DNA from: Rhodohalobacter sp. SW132
Lineage (GTDB): Bacteria; Bacteroidota; Rhodothermia; Balneolales; Balneolaceae
Direction of reading: 5' to 3'
Assembly (NCBI RefSeq): GCF_003390325.1
Contig: NZ_QUOK01000004.1
Location: 186,001 to 250,000 of the forward strand
Length of the DNA stretch: 64,000 nucleotides
In this document: positions 55,489-63,928 of the stretch, piece by piece
Layout: each line of letters starts with the position of its first letter
Numbering within the stretch: position 1 is the stretch's first letter
Notes under the pieces: generated by a model
Told to the model about the DNA's origin: nothing
The model's database searches: none
The model's input: the letters and a program-made list of their open reading frames with translations, nothing else
Program-made: the position numbers and the translations under genes

Positions 55489-56303
55489 TATATTTTTAAA
55501 ATCTGGTTAAGATAGTTCTCGATGGCTTCAATCGTTACATCCGGGTGACTCAAATGCGGGCAATGGCCATTTGCCGGAATGATTTCAAACGTACTCTTCC
55601 CGATCTTTGAGTGCACATATTCACCTACGTTTACCGACGCGATTGAATCCTCCTCACACTGAATAATCAATACCGGTGTATCTATTTTTGGCAGATCATC
55701 ACGGTTGTCAGCAAGAAATGTGGCTTTGGCAAAATCATGTGCTATAACGGGATCGGTAGAGCAGAAACTATTTTCCAGTTCCCGGGTCAGCTCAGGACGC
55801 TCTTCATTCTTCATGATTTCAGGAGCAAAAAAATTCGCCCATCCGATATAATTTTTTTCCATCAGCTCCAGTAACTCCGTAATTGTACTTTTCTCATACC
55901 CGCCATGGTATTCAGGTGGATCATTCAGGTAGAACGGAGAAGGGCCAATCATAATCAGGCTTTTAAAACGTTGAGGCTGCCTTATGGAAGCCAATGCTCC
56001 GATCATTGAGCTTACCGAGTGCCCGACAAAAATAACATCATCCAATTCCAATGCATGAATAATATCCAAAACGTCCCGGGTATATCCATTCAGGGTTTTA
56101 TATCTCTCAGACGTATACGCACTGATATCGGAATTCCCGGACCCCACATAATCAAATAGAATAATTTTAAACTGTTTCTCAAATGCAGGTGTAATGAATC
56201 TCCACATATTTTGATCACAGCCAAAACCGTGTGCAAACATAAGAGGGATATCACCATCCCCGAAAACCTTGACATTATTACGCTGAATTATGTTCTGTCT
56301 CAT
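55488..56303 (-). CDS. rsbQ: RsbQ/KAI2-like alpha/beta hydrolase
   Basis: A 271-residue alpha/beta hydrolase close to B. subtilis RsbQ and the plant receptors KAI2 and D14. The triad falls at Ser96 (VGHSVSSM), Asp219 (QCEEDSIA) and His247 (NGHCPHLSHP), the same numbering as I recall for RsbQ. Other family blocks are present: MWRFITPAF, FDYVGSGNSD, ATFLADNRDDL, GWANFFAPEIM. It is the first gene of a two-gene unit with a PAS kinase, so a small-molecule-sensing role through the partner PAS domain is the best inference. Confidence 0.93.
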   Translation of the reverse strand: MRQNIIQRNNVKVFGDGDIPLMFAHGFGCDQNMWRFITPAFEKQFKIILFDYVGSGNSDISAYTSERYKTLNGYTRDVLDIIHALELDDVIFVGHSVSSMIGALASIRQPQRFKSLIMIGPSPFYLNDPPEYHGGYEKSTITELLELMEKNYIGWANFFAPEIMKNEERPELTRELENSFCSTDPVIAHDFAKATFLADNRDDLPKIDTPVLIIQCEEDSIASVNVGEYVHSKIGKSTFEIIPANGHCPHLSHPDVTIEAIENYLNQILKI

Positions 56304-56569
56304 AAATAATCATGAAATATTTTGGCTGCAATGGAGTAACCAACTGCCCCTTCAGAACAGTCTGCTCAATAATTATATCAAGGTTTTGATCTATGATAAC
56401 GTTATAAACCACATTTCCAAATAATACACCCCGGGAAGTGCCTGCTATGTAATTTAAAAAGCAGATATAGTTGACTGTACATTGTGTTTGTTTCCAGGTC
56501 AGCAGGTCTTTTTATACAAAGCAAGGGATTACATTGATTAGTGCTTCCCTCAATAACAAATGTACCGGT

Positions 56570-58498
56570 TCAAGCATCACCGGGTATGTATCTCGCACTG
56601 GAACCTTTAATTTGTTCTTTTCTAAAGGAAACGGTAAACGTGGTTCCTTCTGAACTGTCTGCTTTTATATCTCCATAAAGTTGTTTTACTAAATGGCTAA
56701 TCAGTTTTAAGCCCAGGGTTGCAGGGTTTTCGAAGTTCACTCCCGGATCCAGGCCTACTCCGTTATCCTGTACGGATAAATGGACAAATCCGTCTTTCTC
56801 CCGGAGTGTAACCTTTATTTTACCATCCCGTTCATCCGGAAAAGCATGTTTCAGGGCATTGATCAAAAGTTCGTTTACCAATAATGCACATGGTATGGCC
56901 TGGTTAATGTTCAGGCTCAGGGAGTCTGTATCCAATTCAAGTTTTAAAGATTCAGCTTCTGCCGTAAACGTCTTAAAAATGGTAGAACTTAACTCTTCCA
57001 GATACTTTCCAAAGTGTATGTCGGTGAAATCGCTGTGTGAATATAAAGATTCATGTATCAGGGCCATCGACTTAATGCGCATCTGGTTTGCCGACAGTAT
57101 ATATTGAAGTTGTTTATCTTCTGTATTATAAATTTCAAGTTGAAACAGACCGCTTACAATGGCCAGGTTATTTTTAACGCGGTGATGAATTTCCTGAAGA
57201 AGTACTTCTTTTTCGTTCAGGGAAGTATGTAATTTTTCCTCTTTACTTTTGATTTCTTCCAGTGCTTTTTTCTCTTCTGTGATATCAATTCCAATTCCTA
57301 TTACATAATTATCATCATGCAGCTGGAATTTAAAACTGACTAATAGGTGCGGAATAACTTCACCCTCTTTGGAAAATATCTTTAATTCTCTCCTTGCGTA
57401 TCCTTCTGATTGAACTTGCTGAAGTGACTCTTGAGCAACCCGATGATCTTCTTTTGCTATAAGTTCCATATACAGCTTGTTTTTCAACTCTACAGAAGTG
57501 TATTTTGAAATTTCTTCCAAATTGCTATTCCATTTTCTCATTCTGCCTTCGCTATCTATGAGAAAGAATATTCCGGGCAGGTGATCAAGAATACCTTCTG
57601 TAAATTTCACTTGTTTAAGTAAACGCTGCTCTGTTCGCTTACGGCGGGTTATATTTCTTGCGGTGACGAAATATTGCCCCCTTATTTTTGAAACCGAAAT
57701 TTGCAGCCACAATTGCTGTCCATTTTTGGTAGCAAATTCAACTTCCTCTGAAGATTTTTCCTCCGTGGAGTTTTCAATCCATTTTTCAAATTCTTTTTTG
57801 AATTCTCTATCCATCAGATATTCGGTTAAGGCTGTTTCCCGCATTTCTTCAGGATTATAACCGAGCAGTTTTCTGACCTCTCCTTTAATCTCTGTAATCT
57901 CAAAATTTTTAGAGTCAAGAATCATCATGACATCTGTAGAATTGCGCAGAAAGGTGGCAGATTTCCTGAGCTTTTTATGTTCCTTTATTAATTGCTCACG
58001 TTTGAGTCTGAGCTCTAACTGAGACTCTACCGCTGCTCCCAGTACTTTGAGTCCCTCTAATTGGTTCTCATTCACTTTCTGGGGTTTATTGTCAAGTACG
58101 CAAATTGTGCCGATGTTATATCCATGACTGCTTTGTAGTACCACTCCTGCATAAAACTGGTATTTTTTTGAACTGACGTAACTGTAATTTTTAAATCGGT
58201 CGTCTTTTGTTAAATCGTTAACTACCAGGTACTTTTCCTCTTGTATGGTAAAAGTACAGACACTCTCATTTCTTGGCAGTACTCTTAATTCCCAGTTTAC
58301 ACAAGATTTCGTCCATTGACGGTCGTGATCCAGAAAATTGATCAGAGCACAGTCAGCATCGAACAGATAAGCGGCCACCTTTGTGATATCATCAAACTCT
58401 TCTTCGTCTGGGGTATCCAGAATATCGTATTGCAGCAGCTCTCTTACTCGTTCTTTTTCATGATTCGGATCACTATTATATTTGTCAGATCTCATCAT
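56570..58498 (-). CDS. GAF-PAS-PAS HisKA_2 sensor histidine kinase
   Basis: A soluble 642-residue kinase. A GAF domain (about 20-160) is followed by two PAS domains (about 175-285 and 295-405) with their coiled-coil linkers, a HisKA_2 phosphoacceptor (His in LLQEIHHRVKNNLAIVSG near 437) and an HATPase (PCALLVNELLINALKHAF; VQDNGVGL). HWE/HisKA_2 kinases often work with stress-response regulators of the PhyR type, but no such gene is seen here. It is separated from the hydrolase-kinase pair by 267 bases. Confidence 0.93.
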   Translation of the reverse strand: MMRSDKYNSDPNHEKERVRELLQYDILDTPDEEEFDDITKVAAYLFDADCALINFLDHDRQWTKSCVNWELRVLPRNESVCTFTIQEEKYLVVNDLTKDDRFKNYSYVSSKKYQFYAGVVLQSSHGYNIGTICVLDNKPQKVNENQLEGLKVLGAAVESQLELRLKREQLIKEHKKLRKSATFLRNSTDVMMILDSKNFEITEIKGEVRKLLGYNPEEMRETALTEYLMDREFKKEFEKWIENSTEEKSSEEVEFATKNGQQLWLQISVSKIRGQYFVTARNITRRKRTEQRLLKQVKFTEGILDHLPGIFFLIDSEGRMRKWNSNLEEISKYTSVELKNKLYMELIAKEDHRVAQESLQQVQSEGYARRELKIFSKEGEVIPHLLVSFKFQLHDDNYVIGIGIDITEEKKALEEIKSKEEKLHTSLNEKEVLLQEIHHRVKNNLAIVSGLFQLEIYNTEDKQLQYILSANQMRIKSMALIHESLYSHSDFTDIHFGKYLEELSSTIFKTFTAEAESLKLELDTDSLSLNINQAIPCALLVNELLINALKHAFPDERDGKIKVTLREKDGFVHLSVQDNGVGLDPGVNFENPATLGLKLISHLVKQLYGDIKADSSEGTTFTVSFRKEQIKGSSARYIPGDA

Positions 58499-59275
58499 TT
58501 ACCTCTTGTTTATAGTACCCCATAATTTAAATAAAATTAACAGTCTACAGGAGGGCATCAATTACGATTATTGCTGTAAACCATTGGCAATTAATGATGT
58601 AAAAACCGAATAGTTCATATTATAATACTCAAAACACTATATATTTCCGAATATTACGGTTATAGGGGTCAGAATGTGCCGGTTCCTGGTTTGTTACCTT
58701 CCATGCAGGATTTTTCGAATCCGGGTGACGTTCGTTGTAAGCCTAAGTAATTACTCCATCGCTCAGCTTTCCCGGATCGACATCCCTGGTAATGTTAGGC
58801 TCCGGATATTTGAGTATTCTGGTATTCAATAGAATACTGCCGGGGATCTTGATATGGGTTCAGATTTTCCGCTTTCAATTTATAATTCAATGACAGCAAC
58901 TTTCACCTTCATATTTCGAAGAAATCTGCTAAACCTGTGGAGGTGCAGCTTCACACACTACGGATCGATTTATCCCCATTCCGTTCCTGAACCTACCTTT
59001 TTCTTGCCAATATTATTTTTCTAAGGAATTTTAGTTTCTGTAATACTTTCTGAGGTAATTGAAAAAAATTACTGAGAATTGAAAAGAACTTTGAAGAAGT
59101 AATTCGTAAACCCTTATATTCAGAATCTTGATTTTACTTTGAGCAATTTGGGTGTTCACATACGCTATGAAATGAACATTTTATGAGTAAATCGTTTGGA
59201 AAACTACCTCATAACCGGGGTAATTAATTACGATTTACAGCCTAATTACTTGAAAGTAATCAATATAGACATTCA
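58499..59275. other. Gene-free region before tRNA-Leu
   Basis: About 780 bases without a supported gene. An 8-bp inverted repeat AGTATTCT/AGAATACT (near 58813-58838) and a lone GTGGAGGTGC at 58935 (also the tmRNA acceptor motif) are visible; neither is strong. The promoter of tRNA-Leu must lie near the right end. Confidence 0.5.
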
Positions 59276-59363
59276 GCCTCGGTGGCGGAATTGGTAGACG
59301 CGTTGGACTTAAAATCCAATTGGTATTTAAATGCCAGTGCCGGTTCGAGCCCGGCCCGAGGTA
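59276..59363 (+). tRNA. tRNA-Leu (anticodon UAA)
   Basis: Acceptor strands GCCTCGG and CCGAGGT pair with a single G-U at the first position; the T arm GCCGG-TTCGAGC-CCGGC is perfect and the anticodon loop CTTAAAA gives UAA. A long variable arm (class II, leucine) is present. CCA is not encoded. An imperfect terminator follows at once. Confidence 0.96.
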
Positions 59364-59367
59364 CTCT

Positions 59368-59407
59368 AAACCCTTGCAAGTCAATAGATTATGATTTGCA
59401 GGGGTTT
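59368..59407 (+). terminator. tRNA-Leu terminator
   Basis: A 12-bp stem AAACCCTTGCAA / TTGCAGGGGTTT with one T-G wobble, followed by a T-run, 5 bases after the tRNA end. Confidence 0.85.
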
Positions 59408-59544
59408 TTTGTTTCAACTCTGTTTAGAAACTCCATTCTCTCTGGTTACAATGTGGTTACAAGGGAATTAATTTTAACCCCCCTATTTTTTACACTTTAT
59501 ACCGGGTGTTTTGAGAGCATTTAAATATTTGATGAGCTTTGCAT

Positions 59545-60072
59545 TTAATTTTCTTTCCAACCAAGTTCTTTTAATCTACTCTTTATAAAATTTTCGGTTA
59601 ATAACTCTCCTGTTTCATCATCCCTGACTTCAGCTATTTTGAAATGCTCGTCCGTAATATTTGAAGTCTTGATTTCATAGAGTGCATCTAACAGTGAGCT
59701 TTTCTCTGATTTTTCATTCCCTTTAAACTTATGCTTATCTGCTTTTTGTAAATAGTCTGTAACAGGAAGTACAAGCTTCGTGCTATGAAGTTGGTTCATC
59801 AAGGAGTCATAATTAGTAAATACATCTCTGCATTCCGGGTATCTTGACGCCTGCTCCAAAACTTCAATTGCTTTCTCACAATTTTTTATTTTAGAACTTG
59901 TCGTTTTGACTGATTCAATTTTCCTTGCATAATTATTTGTCGCACTGGCCATTCTTTGAAGTAAATCAATGTTCTTGGCTTTTTCTTTCTTTTTTATACT
60001 AAAGAAAGTAGAAATTAAAATTATCAATACAACTACGATAAGTATTATTAAGAACCCCCAAAAAACTCCCAT
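59545..60072 (-). CDS. Small membrane-anchored coiled-coil protein
   Basis: A 175-residue protein with one N-terminal membrane helix (4-24) followed by a basic stretch KKKEKAKN, so the rest is cytoplasmic. That part is helical and charged (LLQRMASATNNYARKIESV), ending with a possible EF-like loop DDETGELLTENF. No family is recognised. It lies first in the low-coding DNA after tRNA-Leu and is followed upstream by the small 61-residue gene on the same strand. Confidence 0.6.
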   Translation of the reverse strand: MGVFWGFLIILIVVVLIILISTFFSIKKKEKAKNIDLLQRMASATNNYARKIESVKTTSSKIKNCEKAIEVLEQASRYPECRDVFTNYDSLMNQLHSTKLVLPVTDYLQKADKHKFKGNEKSEKSSLLDALYEIKTSNITDEHFKIAEVRDDETGELLTENFIKSRLKELGWKEN

Positions 60073-60112
60073 AAACCTCCATTATTTATAGTTACAATTG
60101 CTTATTCATCAA

Positions 60113-60298
60113 TTAATCAATGTTTATTTTAACTGCAAGTGATATTAAATGAAGTTGTGTTTTAAAATACCCGTACCAATGCGGCTGTTTTAAAAACTCT
60201 ATCCAGAGTTGATCTTCTTCATCCGGTGGCAGCCCTTCAGATATGTATGTTTCAATTCGTTGCTGCATCTCGATTTGCTGATCTATCTTATCACTCAT
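60113..60298 (-). CDS. 61-residue protein with ECF-like promoter
   Basis: A small acidic N-terminal region with a Trp-rich core (EDQLWIEFLKQPHWYGYFKTQLHL) and no membrane segment. It resembles small helical proteins I associate with sigma/anti-sigma contexts in this lineage, but I cannot name a family. A strong Shine-Dalgarno (AGGAGG) precedes the ATG, and the TGTAAGGGGTT-N13-TCATAC motif seen before the recombinase-like gene at 22.7 kb lies 31 bases upstream. It is likely expressed and regulated with that gene. Confidence 0.65.
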   Translation of the reverse strand: MSDKIDQQIEMQQRIETYISEGLPPDEEDQLWIEFLKQPHWYGYFKTQLHLISLAVKINID

Positions 60299-60329
60299 GA
60301 TTACCCTCCTTTTATTGGTGTTCTCTCTT

Positions 60330-60359
60330 GTATGATCTCAAAAAGGTTAACCCCTTACA
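60330..60359 (-). promoter_or_regulatory. ECF-like promoter motif (second copy)
   Basis: On the minus strand TGTAAGGGGTT (60359-60349) and TCATAC (60335-60330) with a 13-base spacer, preceded by an A-tract, upstream of the 61-residue gene. Both boxes and the spacing are identical to the copy at 22739-22768; the spacer sequences differ. Confidence 0.6.
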
Positions 60360-60410
60360 GTTTTTTTAGTTATGAAAGCAACTAAACTGCACGATAATTA
60401 CGTCTAATTT

Positions 60411-60463
60411 GATAAAACTTGATTAATCAAATAAAACGGCTTTCAAATTTCGATTTTAAGAGC
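60411..60463 (-). repeat. 53-bp direct repeat, copy 1
   Basis: GATAAAACTTGATTAATCAA, then AAAACGGCTTTCAAATTTCG and ATTTTAAGAGC; 52 of 53 bases are identical to 63447-63499 in the same orientation, and similarity continues about ten bases to the left. It lies upstream of the 61-residue gene. Confidence 0.85.
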
Positions 60464-61022
60464 CTGAAAATATTTTGCAATGGTTATAAACATTCCATAT
60501 TTAATTGGTTATCAGAATATTAAGTTATGTTAGGTTTCCAGATGATACTTTACCCCTTTTAGTAGTGCCGAAATTCACTTAACATACAGGTTGGAATCAA
60601 TCCCTCTTCAACGTTGTAAAAACCAGTCTTTTTTTAGTCGTCCGATTTGTCCAATTCTGTAAACAACGCCTAAATGATTAAAGTGATTTTAGCCGTTAGA
60701 TTTTCTGAACTGTATCGCAGTATGCTATCAATAATAATCATAAAGCTTTCCTTTAACCTAATAGAAATCAGATCTATTAGGCAAGCATACAGGTAAGCTT
60801 ACTAATTACATGCTGGTCAATATTCTGCAGAGCAAATTAAAGGACATACGAACACTTTATTTCCAAAACTTCAGCCATTTTTAATTCAGCTGGGTAAATC
60901 CAAAATGGACTTGGCCGGGTAGATAGATGCATTCGTTTTAGGTAGTGCAGATGAAAATTAGCATAAATTTGCCTTATATTATATTTCAATACAAGACGAA
61001 CCCATATTGAGAACATGCTGGT
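60464..61022. other. AT-rich gene-free stretch
   Basis: About 560 bases of AT-rich DNA after the thioester lipoprotein gene, with no supported gene, hairpin or repeat apart from the adjacent 53-bp repeat. Confidence 0.5.
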
Positions 61023-63167
61023 TTAATAGCTTGAATCAACAGCTATTTTATTAATGTCTATCATAACATTCCACTTTACAGCTCGTCGGAAATCTCCTTT
61101 TTCACAATCTCCCACAACCTGATTATTCTCATTGACGTCATACGCACGGCAAGAACCATCCTCTAATGTTGGAAGCTCAATTGCTCCATGAACGGGATCA
61201 TAAAGAAAGCCATCCCTGTTCACACTTTGCCCTAAATTATTGAGTGAATAATGTGAACTCATTTCCCCATGATCGTTTATACTTCGGATTGGGTCTGTAC
61301 CCAAATCTGTCATGCCATTCACCTCATCCCACAAAAAGTAACGCCTGCCAGAGGAGGAGTGGGTTGAGTTAGCGCTCCAGCCTACCACCTGAGCCAAATT
61401 ATTAATATCAGTGGCACGGCTTTGTGAGTAACCAGGTAATGTACCAAGGTCAGTCATTCCAGTATCTTTATGCCAGATAAATGCACGTTGCTGACCTGAA
61501 GCATTTTCTGCATATCCAACAACCTGACCTTGATCATTGATAGCTAATGCATCACTTCGATGAATAGCCCCTCCCAATAAACCCCCAAATTCAATAAGTG
61601 ACCCAGAATCATAGGAGTATGGGTATTCAGCATAAACAGCAGTATATCCATTAAACCCTGCAACTTGGCTATGGTTATTAATATCAGAAACTGGCTGCTG
61701 ACTTAATGGCTCTTCAACCATCATACCTCCAACGTTTAGTAAACCCTCATCACGTGTCCACTTAAAACTTGTATCCTCATAATAATAACGACCAAGATTG
61801 GTTTTACTACAATCAAGACTCAAGCATACCCTTAAATCTTGGTTCCCTACAACTTCTCCGTGATCATTAACTGCCCTCGCAAAAGTATCATCAACAAAAT
61901 GACCGCCTCTAGGATCGTCAGAATCGGCTGCAGTTTCTCCAAATATATCTATCTCAATGATTTCAATATTAATTTCAGGATCATCCGGTAACTCACCATC
62001 TATTTTTTGATATAATCCCCCGGCATGTGCTGCTAAAAAGATGTTTCCAGGGCAATTGTAATCTCCTAGATCAACTGGAAAAGTGTGGGAATCTGTAGGT
62101 TTACCATCGTAGCTATAAGCAAATCTTCCCGGTGCTACATTACCTGTGTTTCCAACCCATGGGAACTCTTCAAGCGAACAACCAACCCATAGGTGGAGAT
62201 CATTCAACAGGTAATTGTTATACGGACTGTAGGTAACTTCCATATCGCTACCAGACTTTGAAATATCCAGTGTGCCAATGGTGGTGCCAATATCTTCTGC
62301 AGGCATCGTACCGTCATCGTCTCCGCCACCTGCAATCAGTTCTGTTACAGCAAGAGAAAAACCGCTGTCGAGTTCAAATATCCAGCCCCACTGCCCTTTC
62401 CCTTGTCCTCTGATTCCAAGCTGCTCCCGTAGATGGGGATCTCTAAAACTGTGCTGCCCGTACGCCCATACCGACTCTGATACCTCAATAATAATTGTTT
62501 GCGTATCGGTAGACGTTTCTGCAACGACTGCATAGGTGGAGGCTGTGTTATACTCGAAGGATTCATAATTGTCAATTACATGCTGTACAATTTGCTTGGT
62601 CTTTCCTGTATCGAAATTTAACCGCCCGTTGTCAACCATTCTCGGGGGTAGCTGATCAGCGGTGATACTGTTCAAGTTAAATTCCGGAAAATCCATAAGT
62701 GTCCATATTGCTGCCTGAATTTCACGATAGGTAAGTTTACTGTCGTCCATCATCAGAGATTCCCTGATATTTAACAGGTAGTTTAGCGGTTTCCACTGCT
62801 GGTCTCCATAGGAAGAAAATAGCCTTAAACCTGAGTGTGTAGTGTTATTGGAATCAATAGGTTTATTCCACAAAATACACCAACCACTGCCCGGCCCTTG
62901 AGCAATATATTTATTGGGATTAATGTTCGCGATATTAAACTCGAAATAGCTTTCAGTTCCCGGGTTTACAATAACTGTTGAATTTTCTCCTCCCTCAATC
63001 AGTTGAAGCTCCGGAATAACGTCCAAAGACTCCTGTAAACCCAGACTTTGTTTTGTATCACATGATGAAAACGCAACGATAAGACTCACCAAAATAAATG
63101 GTAAAATCAAATTGTATTTATAGTTCGTCAGCCATACTCTCTGCGTAGAATTGGTCATATTCAGCAT
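61023..63167 (-). CDS. Predicted thioester-domain and HAF-repeat lipoprotein
   Basis: A 714-residue protein with a membrane leader and a possible lipobox (AFSSC, Cys36). Residues about 70-205 resemble a thioester (TQXA-type) domain: Cys97 in SGWCILW and Gln151 in REIQAAIWTL stand where such domains form an internal Cys-Gln thioester. The C-terminal half carries repeats of the HAF type (AVNDHGEVVGN, INNHSQVAGF, INDQGQVVGY, INNLAQVVGW) that should fold as a beta-propeller or barrel. The thioester could bind host or surface amines covalently. Base composition differs from the genes to the left. Confidence 0.75.
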   Translation of the reverse strand: MLNMTNSTQRVWLTNYKYNLILPFILVSLIVAFSSCDTKQSLGLQESLDVIPELQLIEGGENSTVIVNPGTESYFEFNIANINPNKYIAQGPGSGWCILWNKPIDSNNTTHSGLRLFSSYGDQQWKPLNYLLNIRESLMMDDSKLTYREIQAAIWTLMDFPEFNLNSITADQLPPRMVDNGRLNFDTGKTKQIVQHVIDNYESFEYNTASTYAVVAETSTDTQTIIIEVSESVWAYGQHSFRDPHLREQLGIRGQGKGQWGWIFELDSGFSLAVTELIAGGGDDDGTMPAEDIGTTIGTLDISKSGSDMEVTYSPYNNYLLNDLHLWVGCSLEEFPWVGNTGNVAPGRFAYSYDGKPTDSHTFPVDLGDYNCPGNIFLAAHAGGLYQKIDGELPDDPEINIEIIEIDIFGETAADSDDPRGGHFVDDTFARAVNDHGEVVGNQDLRVCLSLDCSKTNLGRYYYEDTSFKWTRDEGLLNVGGMMVEEPLSQQPVSDINNHSQVAGFNGYTAVYAEYPYSYDSGSLIEFGGLLGGAIHRSDALAINDQGQVVGYAENASGQQRAFIWHKDTGMTDLGTLPGYSQSRATDINNLAQVVGWSANSTHSSSGRRYFLWDEVNGMTDLGTDPIRSINDHGEMSSHYSLNNLGQSVNRDGFLYDPVHGAIELPTLEDGSCRAYDVNENNQVVGDCEKGDFRRAVKWNVMIDINKIAVDSSY

Positions 63168-63446
63168 ACTATCCCCGTTTTATTTGATAGGACTGCCCGT
63201 AATACCCCTAATGTTCCAGGCTGAATTACCCCTGCTTCAACCCTCCAGTATTATCTCTTGTAACCCTACCGTTTTGATTAATTTTAAACATCTCTTTCAG
63301 TACATTTGCTCTCATTAATCTAAAATGATTCGTAGTAGATTCAAGTTAAAAGGCTCTAATGTTCTATTGGTTTAATTACTATGCAGTGATAAATTTTAAA
63401 AAATATATTGCGAGCTTATTAATGCTTCAGTGTGAAAGTCGAACTT

Positions 63447-63499
63447 GATAAAACTTGATTAATCAATTAAAACGGCTTTCAAATTTCGATTTTAAGAGC
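63447..63499 (-). repeat. 53-bp direct repeat, copy 2
   Basis: Differs from copy 1 at 60411-60463 in one base and has the same orientation. It lies in the 380-base gene-free gap upstream of the thioester lipoprotein gene. The repeats bracket a 3.0-kb segment holding only that gene. Confidence 0.85.
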
Positions 63500-63545
63500 T
63501 TATATCACTTCACACAATGCTATTGTATTACTGAATTTTAGCTAT

Positions 63546-63731
63546 TCAGGCCGGGATTGGCTTAAAAAAATCCTTTAGTAGATTGATATAATCCTGTTCA
63601 CTTTTAATCTGTTCAGGTTTAATACAATCATCTATTAAACGTGCATACCGAATATGCTCCCTACGTTCAGCATCATTTTTAAACCCGTCTGCATTTTCTA
63701 ATTGTTGTATTCTTTTTTTAATTGATTTCAT
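63546..63731 (-). CDS. Small basic protein, unknown
   Basis: A 61-residue frame beginning MKSIKKRIQQLENADGF, a charged helix. Its stop precedes repeat copy 2, and its start overlaps the stop of the next small gene by 4 bases (63728-63731). The first 13 residues resemble those of the neighbour (MKTLESRLLKLEQ), suggesting a related coiled-coil start. No family is recognised. Confidence 0.55.
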   Translation of the reverse strand: MKSIKKRIQQLENADGFKNDAERREHIRYARLIDDCIKPEQIKSEQDYINLLKDFFKPIPA

Positions 63732-63928
63732 AACACTTTCGGCTCTAAATGGAATATCCGCCTGGTAAATCCAGACTCTGAAGTTTCCTCAGATTGTAGT
63801 ACCCTGTTGTATTTATCCTGGTTCTGTACATGATCTTTACAACTCACAATCACAATATCCAGTTTTTTGATCCTGACGGAATCGTGCTTCTGCTCCAATT
63901 TCAATAGTCTACTTTCGAGTGTTTTCAT
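63728..63928 (-). CDS. Small charged protein, unknown
   Basis: A 66-residue frame beginning MKTLESRLLKLEQKH, followed by a beta-like segment LDIVIVSCKDH and a basic C-terminus. Its start lies inside the end of another frame (see 63909-64000), so three small genes are chained by overlaps, a layout typical of phage-like or mobile DNA. No family is recognised. Confidence 0.55.
   Translation of the reverse strand: MKTLESRLLKLEQKHDSVRIKKLDIVIVSCKDHVQNQDKYNRVLQSEETSESGFTRRIFHLEPKVL

Noticed and set aside
58935-58944. GTGGAGGTGC as a further copy of the tmRNA 3'-end repeat
   Set aside because: Only ten bases match; no terminator or hairpin accompanies it, so chance is likely.
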